DNA of 64,000 nucleotides from Chloroflexota bacterium (GCA_026710945.1 JAPOQA010000014.1:110213-174212); one strand, 5' to 3'. Positions 56,050 to 64,000 are shown, numbered from the stretch's first letter. The notes: generated from the sequence alone by a model not told the origin. Translations and numbers: made by a program.

Positions 56050-56928
56050 ATGGCAATTCCCAAACCACAACTAAGCAGATGGTCTCACCATGGACCTCAG
56101 GAAGCTTCGATTCGCACTCATCAAGCAATAAGATCGGCGCTCGAGGCCCACTCCTGGCCTCAAGGAATGACATATGATGTCTATCTTCAGGGCTCCTACA
56201 AAAACGACACCAACATCCGTGGAGACAGCGACGTTGATGTAGTTGTGCAACTTACCTCTGCATTTAGGCATGACGCAAGTTTGCTGTCCCCATTGGAACA
56301 GAATCAGCTAGACTCGACATTCTCTACAGCCCTGTACGATTGGGGTGACTTCAGACGCGAAACACTTAAAGCCCTAGTGAATTGGTTCGACAACAGCTTA
56401 GTGGCTCAAGGCAACAAATCAATCAAGATAAAAGCTAACCCTCCAAGGTTAGCAGCCGACGTCGTTGTTTGTATGGAGTACCGGAGGTATCTCAACTATT
56501 ACTCATACGTAGAAGGCATCACATTTTGGGCATTGCAGGACAAGTACTGGATCATCAATTTTCCGACAGAGCATTACAAGAATGGTGCGGCCAAGAGCGT
56601 CAGCACTTTTGACAGGTACAAGCGCACTGTGCGAATGTTCAAGAATGCCCGCAATTTCCTGGAGTCCAATGGAATAATCAATGCTGTGCTGGCCCCATCT
56701 TACTTTATTGAATCTCTTCTCTATAATGCGCCTAACGCAACATTTCAATACGGATTTCAGGATACCTACTGTTCAATTGTGAAATGGATGGCTTCAACCA
56801 ATCTCAATGAGCTTGTTTGCCAGAATGGTCAGCAATACTTGTTCGGGCCGTCTCCCGATCAGTGGTCAGTGGCGGAGGCTCGGGCTTTTGTAAACAGTTT
56901 AGTGGCGTTGTGGGAATTCTGGAGTTGA
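56050..56928 (+). CDS. CD-NTase (CBASS cyclic-oligonucleotide synthase)
   Basis: 292 residues of the DNA-polymerase-beta-like nucleotidyltransferase fold: the LQGSYKNDTNIRGDSDVD motif holds Gly48-Ser49 and catalytic Asp61/Asp63, and AADVVVCMEYR provides the third carboxylate Asp137. The OAS-like helical C-terminal half (FDRYKRTVRMFKNARNFL, APSYFIESLLYN) follows. On infection such enzymes make cyclic di- or trinucleotides. ATG 56050 follows GGAGAAG by nine bases. The next gene, one base away, is a Cap15-like effector, which fixes this as a CBASS cyclase. Confidence 0.9.
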   Translation: MAIPKPQLSRWSHHGPQEASIRTHQAIRSALEAHSWPQGMTYDVYLQGSYKNDTNIRGDSDVDVVVQLTSAFRHDASLLSPLEQNQLDSTFSTALYDWGDFRRETLKALVNWFDNSLVAQGNKSIKIKANPPRLAADVVVCMEYRRYLNYYSYVEGITFWALQDKYWIINFPTEHYKNGAAKSVSTFDRYKRTVRMFKNARNFLESNGIINAVLAPSYFIESLLYNAPNATFQYGFQDTYCSIVKWMASTNLNELVCQNGQQYLFGPSPDQWSVAEARAFVNSLVALWEFWS

Positions 56929-56929
56929 G

Positions 56930-57529
56930 GTGGATCAAGTGCATCCTTACCAGGCGGATAGTAGGGAGTGGGTACTGGTTTCCCTCGCCATAGTCAGTGT
57001 CTTGTTAGTTTGGCTCCTTGATGTTGGCTTGGATTCCATCAGTTTTGAACCCCCCTGGTGGATTAGCGCGCCATCGTTTGTGGGAATCTACACGCTCCTC
57101 TATAAAGTGTTTGACCTCCACCTATGGAGATTGGGACTTCTACGGAGCCTCAAGCTAGTTGAGGTGCCAGATTTAAATGGCAAGTGGTCGGGCTGGGTCA
57201 AATCGTCACATACACAGAGCACCGTTGCAAATCCAGTCTCAGTATATATACGGCAAAGCTGGTCCAAGATAGTCTTCAGACTCGAGACCGAACACTCTCG
57301 CTCGAATAGTATTGCGGCGGCGATTAGGACGGATGACCTTCCATATCCCGAATTCGTGCACCTCTACGTGAACGAGCCTAAGTCGACTGCCCTCGACACG
57401 ATGAACATCCACAAGGGTACAGCGACGCTTGAGCTAAAGGGTACGATACTTGAGGGCGAATACTATTCAGGCAGGGGAAGAAGAGAGTTTGGAACGCTTA
57501 GGTTGTGCCGGGATGAAGGCCCCATGTGA
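56930..57529 (+). CDS. Cap15-like CBASS effector (2TM + beta barrel)
   Basis: 199 residues: two N-terminal membrane helices (about 14-34 and 45-65), then a beta-rich domain starting VPDLNGKWSGWVKSS and VSVYIRQSWSKIVFRLET with SRSNSIAAAI and a TATLELKGTILEGEYY strand pair. This is the S-2TM/Cap15 architecture, where cyclic nucleotide binding to the barrel makes the protein oligomerise and damage the inner membrane. GTG start, 1 base after the CD-NTase stop, with GGAG five bases before. A complete two-gene type I CBASS. Confidence 0.85.
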   Translation: MDQVHPYQADSREWVLVSLAIVSVLLVWLLDVGLDSISFEPPWWISAPSFVGIYTLLYKVFDLHLWRLGLLRSLKLVEVPDLNGKWSGWVKSSHTQSTVANPVSVYIRQSWSKIVFRLETEHSRSNSIAAAIRTDDLPYPEFVHLYVNEPKSTALDTMNIHKGTATLELKGTILEGEYYSGRGRREFGTLRLCRDEGPM

Positions 57530-57707
57530 CATAATGAGGTTTTTTGGAGTGCAAAAGGCCAAGTACAAGGATTGCCAAGCGCTCTTGCCTAAGGTTTCAC
57601 GGCGGACACTGCAGCGCGACCTGAGGGCACTGGTGGAAAGGGGATTGCTCCAGCGTCGGGCAGGCACGAACCGCTTGGAGTACGTGCTGGCGCATAGCTC
57701 CGGCTGA
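57513..57707 (+). CDS. Small winged-helix-like ORF downstream of CBASS
   Basis: 64 residues if it starts at ATG 57513, which overlaps the effector end by 17 bases. VSRRTLQRDLRALVERGLLQRRAGTNRLEYVL is a textbook recognition helix plus wing of DeoR/Fic-C-terminal type, but the protein is too short for a whole regulator. It may be the surviving C-terminal part of a larger Fic-family or regulator gene. No convincing ribosome site. Confidence 0.4.
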   Translation: MKAPCDIMRFFGVQKAKYKDCQALLPKVSRRTLQRDLRALVERGLLQRRAGTNRLEYVLAHSSG

Positions 57708-57877
57708 ACTTGCGACAAACTTGCGCCACAACTTGCGACAGAATTGTCACACCGCCCCCACGTCATGAGTCTGGCACGGGGGCTTGCGCTAGACAAGAAG
57801 GGGGTATGCTCGGGGCGGGACCGGTTGGCAGGCTGGCAAACCAATCCGGTCCTCGCGGGTGTCTGGGGCGCAATGCC

Positions 57878-58546
57878 TTATTGCGGCTTGTCGTCCAGCA
57901 GGCCGTTGCGGACGGCCCAGACCACCATTTCCTGAATCGACTTCGCCCCCAGTTTGTCCCGGATGACGTAGATGGCGTTACGAATAGTCAAGGGCCGGTT
58001 GCCGCGCGCATCGGCAATCTTTGCGTACGACATGCCTTGGGCGAAGAGGGTGAGTATTTCCTGCTCCCGTTCGGTGAGATTGTCCAGATCCGGTGACTCG
58101 GGTTTCTCGCCAGCGGAGCGAATTCTGTTGAATACCCGCCTTGTCAGGTCGCCGGGCATGCTGAATTCGCCGCTGGCTACCTCCTGGATTGTGGAGAGGA
58201 GTTTCTGTTTGCCGGAGAATTTTTGCAGATAGCCCGTAGCGCCAGCGGAAACCGCCGCGATGACGGCGTCCTCATCGGTCGATGCCGTCAGCATCAGTAC
58301 GCGTGTATCCGGCACCGAATCCATGATCTCTCGACACGCGTCGATGCCGTTCATTTCCGGCATCATCACATCCATAATAATCACGTCGGGCCTGACGTCT
58401 TGGGCCAGGGCCACAGCCTCCACCCCATTCTGAGCCTGGCCCACCACCTCAAACGCCCCAGAAAGCTTCAAGACTTCCTTCAGACCATCTCGCATGATCG
58501 AATGATCGTCCACGATCATAACTGTCGTAAGCGGTACTGTAGACAA
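57878..58546 (-). CDS. NarL/FixJ-family response regulator
   Basis: 222 residues: receiver domain (MIVDDHSIMRDGLKEVL; phospho-Asp59 in IIMDVMMPEMNG; Thr and Lys switch residues in MLTASTDED and YLQKFSG) and a LuxR-type HTH (LTEREQEILTLFAQGMSYAKIADARGN). TTG start at 58546, eight bases after AGGAGG that lies in the kinase gene's end; 1 base gap between them. Partner of the adjacent kinase. DNA target unknown. Confidence 0.93.
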   Translation of the reverse strand: MSTVPLTTVMIVDDHSIMRDGLKEVLKLSGAFEVVGQAQNGVEAVALAQDVRPDVIIMDVMMPEMNGIDACREIMDSVPDTRVLMLTASTDEDAVIAAVSAGATGYLQKFSGKQKLLSTIQEVASGEFSMPGDLTRRVFNRIRSAGEKPESPDLDNLTEREQEILTLFAQGMSYAKIADARGNRPLTIRNAIYVIRDKLGAKSIQEMVVWAVRNGLLDDKPQ

Positions 58547-58547
58547 T

Positions 58548-59819
58548 TCATGTTCCTCCTTCTACCGAATTGTACTCTACTACGCACGTTACCGTTGTGC
58601 CTTGGCCGGACATGCCCGATTCAACGTCCAGTCTGCCACCCATGCGCTCGGCGTCGGCTCTCATGTTCTTGAAGCCGTGCCCGCGAACGGCATAGTCATC
58701 CGGCAGGCCGATGCCGTCGTCGGACAGTGACATGCGCAAGCCGTTCTCATGAAAGGCAAGCTCTATAGTGACCCTATCGGCGCGCGCGTGGCGAAAGGCA
58801 TTGGTCAATGCGTTATGCGCTATCGAGAAGAGCAAACTGCGCGTGACCGGGGAGAGCGGCGGTTCGGCGCCTCTCAGCACCACATCAGAATGGACCGACG
58901 TGATCGCGGTGAATGACTCCGCATGGGATTGCAACACGTGGCCCAATTCTCTGCCTTCAAGAATGAGGCCAATATCGATGGGATGCCGCAATTCCCACAT
59001 GGCCGACTTCGAGAGTTCGTACGTCGCCTCAAGTTTATCGACCAGCGCCTGATTGGACTTGTCTGCCAACTCGATTGCAGTTTCAATTCCCATCCCGATC
59101 ATATAGGCAGACTGGGCAGTCGTGTCATGTATGGTTTGAGTGAGTTGGATCCGCTCGCGATGGAGCTCCCGCTCACGTTCCACGGCCTCTCGCCGCTTGT
59201 TCCTCTCAGAACTGGATACAAGATTGACAGATGCCACAATCGCATACATCACGACAATTCTGGCAAAGAGCGCCTTCTCGTCTCTCGCGTCAAAGTCCAA
59301 GCCCTCTCCAGCCGTCAAGCTCACCACTACGTATAGCAGGGCGACCATTGTCACCCACCCAAAGCTCAGACGGTACGAACTGAAGAAAACTGCAAACCAA
59401 ACCAGGGCGGGATAATAGAGTAAGTAAAAGAAGAAATGGCTAAATCCACCGGCAACAATCATGCCGCCTGTTATCAGGATTACATCCATCGCGCTAAGCG
59501 CGAGTATCCAATGCAAAGTGACTGTGCGACCGGTCTGAACGCGATAGTGTACGTACCCATTGAGTGCGACCAACACCAAGAAACACAATATGTATGCAGC
59601 ATACGTGAAGTAGGTGAATACAGGTCGGTAAATCAGCTCGATCAGGCAGGCAATGCAAATGAACCAACGTACCCATACGGAAATCTTGGCCGGATAGCGA
59701 ATCTCTTCAGGATCAGTAATATCCAAGTTGAATTGACGACAATAGAAGGAGTGCGCCGCAGCTAGTGTTGCTGCTACTGTTCGAATTGGTAAGATTGATC
59801 CAATCGGAAACGAGCTCAA
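58548..59819 (-). CDS. DesK/NarX-like sensor histidine kinase
   Basis: 423 residues. Five or six membrane helices between about 50 and 200, then HisKA_3 with His231 in QTIHDTTAQSAYMIGMG, and HATPase with SIAHNALTNAFRHARA, LSDDGIGLPDDY and GHGFKNMRADAERMGG. The start is uncertain: TTG 59819 has no ribosome site, and a different minus-strand frame (59961-59713) upstream looks partly protein-like, so a frameshift or a downstream start cannot be excluded. Pairs with the NarL-type regulator. Confidence 0.9.
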   Translation of the reverse strand: MSSFPIGSILPIRTVAATLAAAHSFYCRQFNLDITDPEEIRYPAKISVWVRWFICIACLIELIYRPVFTYFTYAAYILCFLVLVALNGYVHYRVQTGRTVTLHWILALSAMDVILITGGMIVAGGFSHFFFYLLYYPALVWFAVFFSSYRLSFGWVTMVALLYVVVSLTAGEGLDFDARDEKALFARIVVMYAIVASVNLVSSSERNKRREAVERERELHRERIQLTQTIHDTTAQSAYMIGMGIETAIELADKSNQALVDKLEATYELSKSAMWELRHPIDIGLILEGRELGHVLQSHAESFTAITSVHSDVVLRGAEPPLSPVTRSLLFSIAHNALTNAFRHARADRVTIELAFHENGLRMSLSDDGIGLPDDYAVRGHGFKNMRADAERMGGRLDVESGMSGQGTTVTCVVEYNSVEGGT

Positions 59820-60504
59820 GTCTAAGTATTGCCTCTCGGATCACTAGAATGAGTCTGCCTTCCCAGCATACCCTCTCGATGAGTTCAGGATTCCATGTGT
59901 CGGCAAAGGCGAAACTCATCAAGCCTTGCATGTACTCTACCTCTTTTGCAGATATTGTCAAGATACATTAGTATCTAACAAATGGATATGAATGTATTGA
60001 TACGTTCTGCCGGTGAGAGGTTCTAGTTCTAAGTCTTAGTCTATACGCAACCGTGGAGGATACCTGGCCGATCTGGGTAAGATTGCAATGTTTAGGAAAC
60101 TGGAAAATTACATGGGACTGGGGAGACAGCGGCTAAGAACCCCACCCGTCCCGGCAGTTGAGCGGTTTGAGACAAGACTCCAAGATGACCTAGCCTGTCC
60201 CTAATTTGACGAGCAAGCGTCGGTGAGACCGGGTGGGCTAAACGACCGGGGCACCCGTGAAACTGGGAGGCAGAGATTAGAACTCTACGTAGTTCAAATC
60301 CAGGTAGGACTGCCCGGCAGTACGGCAAGAAGTGGGAGCAAGGAAATCCGGCCAAACTTAGGGCCCGCGCACCTTGGGGCCTTAGCCAAACTTGCGCATT
60401 GGTCGCCAACCCTATCCTGCAGGGTCGCAAGATTGCCTGGGCAATGCATTAGCTCTCCCGCACTATGGCAACAACGGTGTACTTGTCTGTTGCCAACCGC
60501 ATTC
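59820..60504. other. Long intergenic region between kinase and tRNA-Leu
   Basis: About 685 bases. Only the 82-codon minus-strand frame ending inside the kinase gene (59961-59713) has any protein character. From 60000 to 60500 I find no ribosome site, recognisable RNA or terminator. Confidence 0.45.
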
Positions 60505-60589
60505 TGGTGGGGACGGCGGGACTCGAACCCGCACGCCTTGCGGCACATGATCCTAAGTCATGCTCGTCTTCCAGTTCCGACACGTCCCC
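60505..60589 (-). tRNA. tRNA-Leu (anticodon TAG)
   Basis: Minus-strand GGGGACG acceptor pairs with CGTCCCC, discriminator A and encoded CCA (60507-60505). Anticodon stem CATGA/TCATG with loop CTTAGGA gives anticodon TAG (reads CUN). A long variable arm (TGCCGCAAGGCG) and the GCGGG-TTCGAGT-CCCGC T-arm confirm a class II leucine tRNA. Confidence 0.95.
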
Positions 60590-60808
60590 GCACCTTCCAT
60601 TCTAGCAGCGGCGCGGCAGTGGAACTAGATGGCAATATCGCCAGACTTCGCAACCGTTCGCGCTTCGACAGGGACTTGGCGCAGCCGCCTCATCACGAAC
60701 GGTTGGGGTGGCAAGTTGCGAGGTGGAAGAGGGCCCATCAAGAATTCAACACGAATCGGCAGTGCTGGCGCTGCCTGCGCACTTCGACAAGCTCAGTGCG
60801 AACGGTTA

Positions 60809-60906
60809 AAGGACCTCAGCCTAAGGACCTCAGCCTAAGGACCTCAGCTTATGGACCTCAACTTAAGGATCACAGCTTAAGGATCACAGCTTGAGGACCT
60901 CAGCAC
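60809..60906 (+). repeat. Seven 14-bp tandem repeats
   Basis: Seven consecutive 14-base units starting 60809, 60823, 60837, 60851, 60865, 60879, 60893; consensus AAGGACCTCAGCTT with changes such as GATCACAG in units 5 and 6. Exactly 98 bases without gaps. Confidence 0.9.
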
Positions 60907-60964
60907 GAACGGAACCAGTGGGAGCTCAGCGGGAACGGATTTGGTGGAAGCTCAGCGCGAACGG
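60899..60964 (+). repeat. 26-bp direct repeats carrying CTCAGCNCGAACGG
   Basis: CTCAGCACGAACGG at 60899, CTCAGCGGGAACGG at 60925 and CTCAGCGCGAACGG at 60951 are spaced exactly 26 bases; a fourth copy with GTGCG lies at 60792. This fits the TTCGACAAGCTCAGTGCGAACGG-type dispersed element seen at 60784-60805 (shown split). Confidence 0.7.
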
Positions 60965-61115
60965 GAGACAGATACACGGATCGGGTGGTCAATGCCAACA
61001 CCTTCTGGCGTAGGTCTGCAGCCGGCCTGGCATAGGTTTATAGCCGGCACTACCGGTCAACAAGAGCGCAGGATGCAAAACCTTCGCTACCCATCAATCC
61101 GAACCCGTGAGACCA

Positions 61116-62507
61116 CTACTGTCCATTCCTTGCCGCGACCTGCTCGGCGATTTCCTCAGCGGGGTAGGTGAGGATTTCCGCAAGGGTCGGGTGGTAGTGG
61201 GGGATGCGCATAAAGTCCTGCGCTGTAGCACGATAGTGAAGTGCCACGATACACTCGTGGATCAACTCGCCCCCTTCCGGTCCCAGCACTTGGTAGCCGA
61301 GAAGCTCACCCGTCTGCGCGTGGCCGATCATCTTCACGAAGCCGCGTGTTTCGCCCAGGCAGAGCGCCTTGCCATGGTCGTTGAACGGATAAGAAGCGGT
61401 GACGATGGGAATGTCTTTAGCGGTGGCCTCCTTCTCCGTCATGCCCACGCGTCCGTACTGCGGCTCGGTGAAGATGACGATGGGCACGACGCGGTAGTCC
61501 ATGTATTGCGGCGGACCGGCGTCGAGGGCGTTGTGGGCCGCAATCTCGCCCTGTTGGATAGCCACATGCACAATGTCGAATGAGACCGTTACATCGCCAA
61601 CGGCAAAGATGTTCGGGTTGGACGTGCGCATGGCGGTATCAGTGGCAATGCCGCGCGAAGTGCTCTCCACACCGGCGGCGCCAAGGTTTAGACTTTCCAA
61701 GTACGGACTGCGCCCGGTGGCGACCAGGATGTGGTCGACTTCGATGACGCTCTCGGTGTCGTCCTGCAGCAGATGCAGCACTTTCTTGCCGTTGCGTTGC
61801 GCTACGGCCGTAAGGCGGGTGGCGCAACGCACGTCCATACCATCTTCCCGCAGGTATTCCTCCAACGCCGTGCCCACCGCATCATCTTCGTTGCTTAGGA
61901 TGCAGTTACTGCGCTGCAAGAGGGTGACGGCCGCACCAAGCCGTGAGTAGAATTGCCCTAACTCCAAGCCGATTGGACCGCCGCCAAGTACGCAGATTGA
62001 CTCCGGCAACTCTTCCAACTCCAGCGCATCGTCGCTGGTCAGGTAACCAGCTTCCTCCAGCCCCGGAACTTTGGGCACGAATGGTACCGATCCGGTGGCA
62101 ATGATGAATTTGGGCGCCGAGAGAACATGGTCGCCCACTCGGACACGCTCGGCCGAGAGGAATCGCGCTGCGCCATCGATCAATGCGATGTCCGGGGCGT
62201 TGAGTTGCTCAATGCGATAGTCTGCAAATCCCTCTATGAGCCGTCGCTTACGGGCGATGATGGCGGGCAGATCGGGCGTAAGCGTACGGGTACCAATGCC
62301 CAGCTCTGCCGCGTGTTGGGATTGGTAGAGACGATTGGACGAGGCAAGGATGGCTTTGCTGGGCATGCAACCCCGCAAGATACACAGGCCGCCCAACGGC
62401 CCTTGCTCTGCTATCGCCACACGAGCGCCCGCCTCAGCAGCCGTGCGCGCGGCGGCGTAGCCGGCGCTGCCGCCGCCAAGAACGACCAGGTCGAAACGAT
62501 CATCCAA
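61116..62507 (-). CDS. Dihydrolipoamide dehydrogenase-like pyridine nucleotide-disulfide oxidoreductase
   Basis: 463 residues: FAD site VVLGGGSAGYAAA, redox pair Cys42/Cys47 in GGLCILRGCMPSK, NAD site CVLGGGPIGLELGQFYSRLG, FAVGDVTVS, and the C-terminal HYHPTLAEIL with the base His. Group I flavoprotein as Lpd, mercuric reductase and glutathione reductase. The CILRGC spacing (x4) is canonical but the residues differ from typical Lpd (CLNVGC), so a mercuric-reductase-like or unspecialised reductase is possible. No 2-oxoacid dehydrogenase genes are adjacent. Confidence 0.88.
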   Translation of the reverse strand: MDDRFDLVVLGGGSAGYAAARTAAEAGARVAIAEQGPLGGLCILRGCMPSKAILASSNRLYQSQHAAELGIGTRTLTPDLPAIIARKRRLIEGFADYRIEQLNAPDIALIDGAARFLSAERVRVGDHVLSAPKFIIATGSVPFVPKVPGLEEAGYLTSDDALELEELPESICVLGGGPIGLELGQFYSRLGAAVTLLQRSNCILSNEDDAVGTALEEYLREDGMDVRCATRLTAVAQRNGKKVLHLLQDDTESVIEVDHILVATGRSPYLESLNLGAAGVESTSRGIATDTAMRTSNPNIFAVGDVTVSFDIVHVAIQQGEIAAHNALDAGPPQYMDYRVVPIVIFTEPQYGRVGMTEKEATAKDIPIVTASYPFNDHGKALCLGETRGFVKMIGHAQTGELLGYQVLGPEGGELIHECIVALHYRATAQDFMRIPHYHPTLAEILTYPAEEIAEQVAARNGQ

Positions 62508-62602
62508 GGGTCTTCCATTCTCCTCGTGTCATTGCAATTGCTGCGTACGCGATAGATTTTGGCATTCGTCTATGCTGCATCGGTATGCCATTGGGGGACT
62601 AT

Positions 62603-63445
62603 TCACCCGGCGGGTGTTCCCATTCCACCCACAGCCGTAATCACCGCTTCACTGTCTTTCAGCCAGGCGTGATTCGGATCGTCCCTGGGGGCCAGCACTC
62701 GTTGATTCCCGGCGAGAATCCAAAGGTAATAGAGCTGATAGCCCGGTCCTGCGACGACAGGATGGTACCCCCGAGGAATGGCCACCACGTCGCCATCTTC
62801 AACCGTGTATGACTCATTCAGCGAGCCGTCGTCAGTATAAACCCGCTGCATGCCAAAGCCGCGCGGGGGACTGATTCGGAAGAGGTAGGCCTCTTCATGT
62901 TCGGATTCGTGAGGCGGGTCGTCCACCTCATGCTTGTGCGGCGGCGCGCTGCTCCAGAATCCCGGTGGATTGTACGTCTCGCCTAGAACCATCGTGTGCG
63001 CGGGAAAAGGTGCGTCGACAATGTCGTAGATGGTGCGATACCAGTTGCCTTTTCCAACTTTGCGCAGCTTGAGTTGATCGGCGGTGATCACCTGGGAATT
63101 CATGCCCGCCTTGCCGGGCGTACTACAGATTATCAGCTCCAGCGCTGAACTTCCCTCCGCACGGACCTCCCACGTTTGCTCAGGCGCTACGAAGACAGTT
63201 GACGAGGGACCGGCAAAGACGTTTTGGCGCGCACAGCGGTGAGCGATGCCATGGGACTCCACGGCAATCGTCCCTGCCCCCGCCTGCAGCACGAGAGCAG
63301 ATTCCCACGCGCCAGTTTCACCGGCGTAGGCTTCGCCGGGCGCCAACCGCAAGACAGCAATGCGAATGCGGTCGAGCGAGGGATGTCCATCGGCAACGAC
63401 TGCGTGATGACCCAGACCTGTAGGCGCTTTGTGGAGGAGATTCAT
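62603..63445 (-). CDS. iolB: 5-deoxy-glucuronate isomerase (IolB/KduI-like)
   Basis: 280 residues from ATG 63445 (MNLLHKAPTGLG), preceded by AAAGGATCAATCG. Bicupin fold; the metal site is in the second half: PPHKHEVDD and SEHEEAYLFR, with DGDVVAIPRGYHPVVAGPGY and the YYLWILAG closing segment typical of IolB. It isomerises 5-deoxy-D-glucuronate in myo-inositol catabolism. No other iol genes are seen, although Gfo/Idh dehydrogenases of the inositol-type family occur elsewhere in the window. Motifs given in parts. Confidence 0.88.
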   Translation of the reverse strand: MNLLHKAPTGLGHHAVVADGHPSLDRIRIAVLRLAPGEAYAGETGAWESALVLQAGAGTIAVESHGIAHRCARQNVFAGPSSTVFVAPEQTWEVRAEGSSALELIICSTPGKAGMNSQVITADQLKLRKVGKGNWYRTIYDIVDAPFPAHTMVLGETYNPPGFWSSAPPHKHEVDDPPHESEHEEAYLFRISPPRGFGMQRVYTDDGSLNESYTVEDGDVVAIPRGYHPVVAGPGYQLYYLWILAGNQRVLAPRDDPNHAWLKDSEAVITAVGGMGTPAG

Positions 63446-63771
63446 CGATTGATCCTTTCTCGCAACATCTGAGCAACTGCGCACAGCGCAAGTCGCATCA
63501 GAAGTGGTGCCATCTCCATACAAGATCATTCGGTTTGCTCTACGGTACCCAATGCACCGTAGCGCTGCAATAATTGAGACTCGCCAAATGCCTTGACTCT
63601 GTGGACTTCCGGTTACTATAATCGTCTAGATTAGGCAGTTGCGCTCATGCAACTGGCTGAGGTTTGCGGAGGAGTTGGGGCTCCCAATTCTCCGCCATCC
63701 ACTTGTTGAAGTCGTTAGCGACTTAGGGCGAACGAGCCGCTGCTGTACGTCAGGAATTCGAGGATACAAGC
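63446..63771. other. Intergenic region with plus-strand promoter
   Basis: 326 bases between the divergent iolB-like gene and the terminal membrane-protein gene. Holds the promoter at 63593-63622. A 111-codon plus-strand frame starting 63639 overlaps the better-supported gene and has no recognisable homology. Confidence 0.5.
63593..63622 (+). promoter_or_regulatory. Near-consensus sigma-70-type promoter
   Basis: TTGACT, 18 bases, TATAAT; 149 bases before the ATG at 63772. The closest match to consensus in the window. Confidence 0.75.
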
Positions 63772-64000
63772 ATGCCTCCGCTTACAATTGTCTTTGGTGT
63801 CGTCGGCGCGTTTCTCTTGGCCGCTGGGCTGATTGGCAGGGCCGCGGGGCGCCGCCCTTCAGTATCTTTGGGTGTCACCGTCGTGGGTGTTGTATTGCTC
63901 GCTGTCTCGGTGATCTTCTTGGTTTCCGGTACTTCAGATACGGAGTCAACGGAGAGCGCAGGCGTAACCATTAATGTAAGCAGCACGGCAACGGCGGCAC
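63772..64000 (+). CDS. Membrane protein, N-terminal part (runs off window)
   Basis: Open frame from ATG 63772 to the window end, at least 76 residues: helix LTIVFGVVGAFLLAAGLIG, basic loop RAAGRRPS, helix VGVVLLAVSVIFLVSG, then a Ser/Thr-rich polar stretch (SDTESTESAG) likely outside the membrane. GAGGA lies seven bases before the ATG, and a strong promoter is upstream. Continuation unknown. Confidence 0.65.
   Translation, partial: MPPLTIVFGVVGAFLLAAGLIGRAAGRRPSVSLGVTVVGVVLLAVSVIFLVSGTSDTESTESAGVTINVSSTATAA

Larger units (their letters stand above)
60590..61115. other. Repeat-rich non-coding region
   Basis: 526 bases behind the tRNA with no credible gene. It contains a CGCACT...AGTGCG hairpin at 60779-60801, the 14-bp tandem array, four copies of a CTCAG(T/C)N(C/G)GAACGG motif and a GTAGGTCTGCAGCCGGC / ATAGGTTTATAGCCGGC pair near 61010-61053. 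Confidence 0.6.

Noticed and set aside
60223..60894. 223-codon plus-strand frame across tRNA-Leu and the tandem repeats
   Set aside because: It would translate the antisense of a tRNA and the 14-bp array; not a gene.
60809..60906. Possible CRISPR array
   Set aside because: The 14-bp units are contiguous with no spacers, and no cas genes are near.
63639..63974. 111-codon plus-strand frame near the window end
   Set aside because: Overlaps a frame with a good ribosome site and clear membrane helices (from 63772); its own composition is Arg/Cys-rich and unlikely.

Overview
The window looks like a bacterial chromosome segment, probably from a Chloroflexota-type lineage. This is inference from gene content and order: an atpZ-B-E-F-H-A-G-D-C operon, an archease/RtcB pair, quadruple DUF5671 membrane protein, FAS1-like/MaoC dehydratase pair, Gfo/Idh and 2-hydroxyacid catabolic genes, and frequent TTG/GTG starts. 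No rRNA or marker protein fixes the phylum. GC is moderate and coding density is high.

Layout. 0-4 kb (+): RNA repair (archease end, rtcB), an AIR-synthase-family protein and a threonine aldolase. 4-9 kb: membrane proteins of unknown role, then rmlB. 9-13 kb: a two-gene hotdog dehydratase, a CsoR-type copper regulator, a Gfo/Idh dehydrogenase coupled to a fold-III PLP enzyme. 12.8-31.3 kb is almost entirely on the minus strand: CPBP protease, ruvB-ruvA-ruvC-yebC, mreB, murA, the complete F-type ATP synthase operon with a translationally coupled 34-codon ORF behind atpC, three sugar/hydroxyacid oxidoreductases and a WecA/MraY-like transferase. 31-36 kb: DtxR/MntR-like regulator, rmlD, an FMO-like flavoprotein and small membrane proteins.

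36-42 kb (+) is a signalling operon: STAS anti-anti-sigma, response regulator-PP2C phosphatase, HATPase anti-sigma, a lipoprotein ligand-binding protein and a HAMP histidine kinase, several joined by 4-nt overlaps. 42-47 kb (+) is a circularly permuted ATP-grasp / alpha-E / transglutaminase cluster with an ammonium transporter inserted in it.

47.6-57.7 kb is a defence island. It holds a three-gene DruA-like (DUF4338)-NurA-HerA operon, a 5'-truncated Eco57I-type DNA methyltransferase whose reading frame carries at least five palindromic repeat elements, a Schlafen AlbA_2 protein, and a minimal two-gene CBASS (CD-NTase plus a Cap15-like 2TM-beta-barrel effector). The DruA-NurA-HerA combination is the best candidate for an undescribed system.

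57.8-64 kb: a NarL/DesK-like two-component pair, a non-coding stretch with tRNA-Leu(TAG) and a tandem repeat array, a dihydrolipoamide-dehydrogenase-like flavoenzyme, an IolB-like isomerase, and the start of a small membrane protein with a near-consensus promoter.
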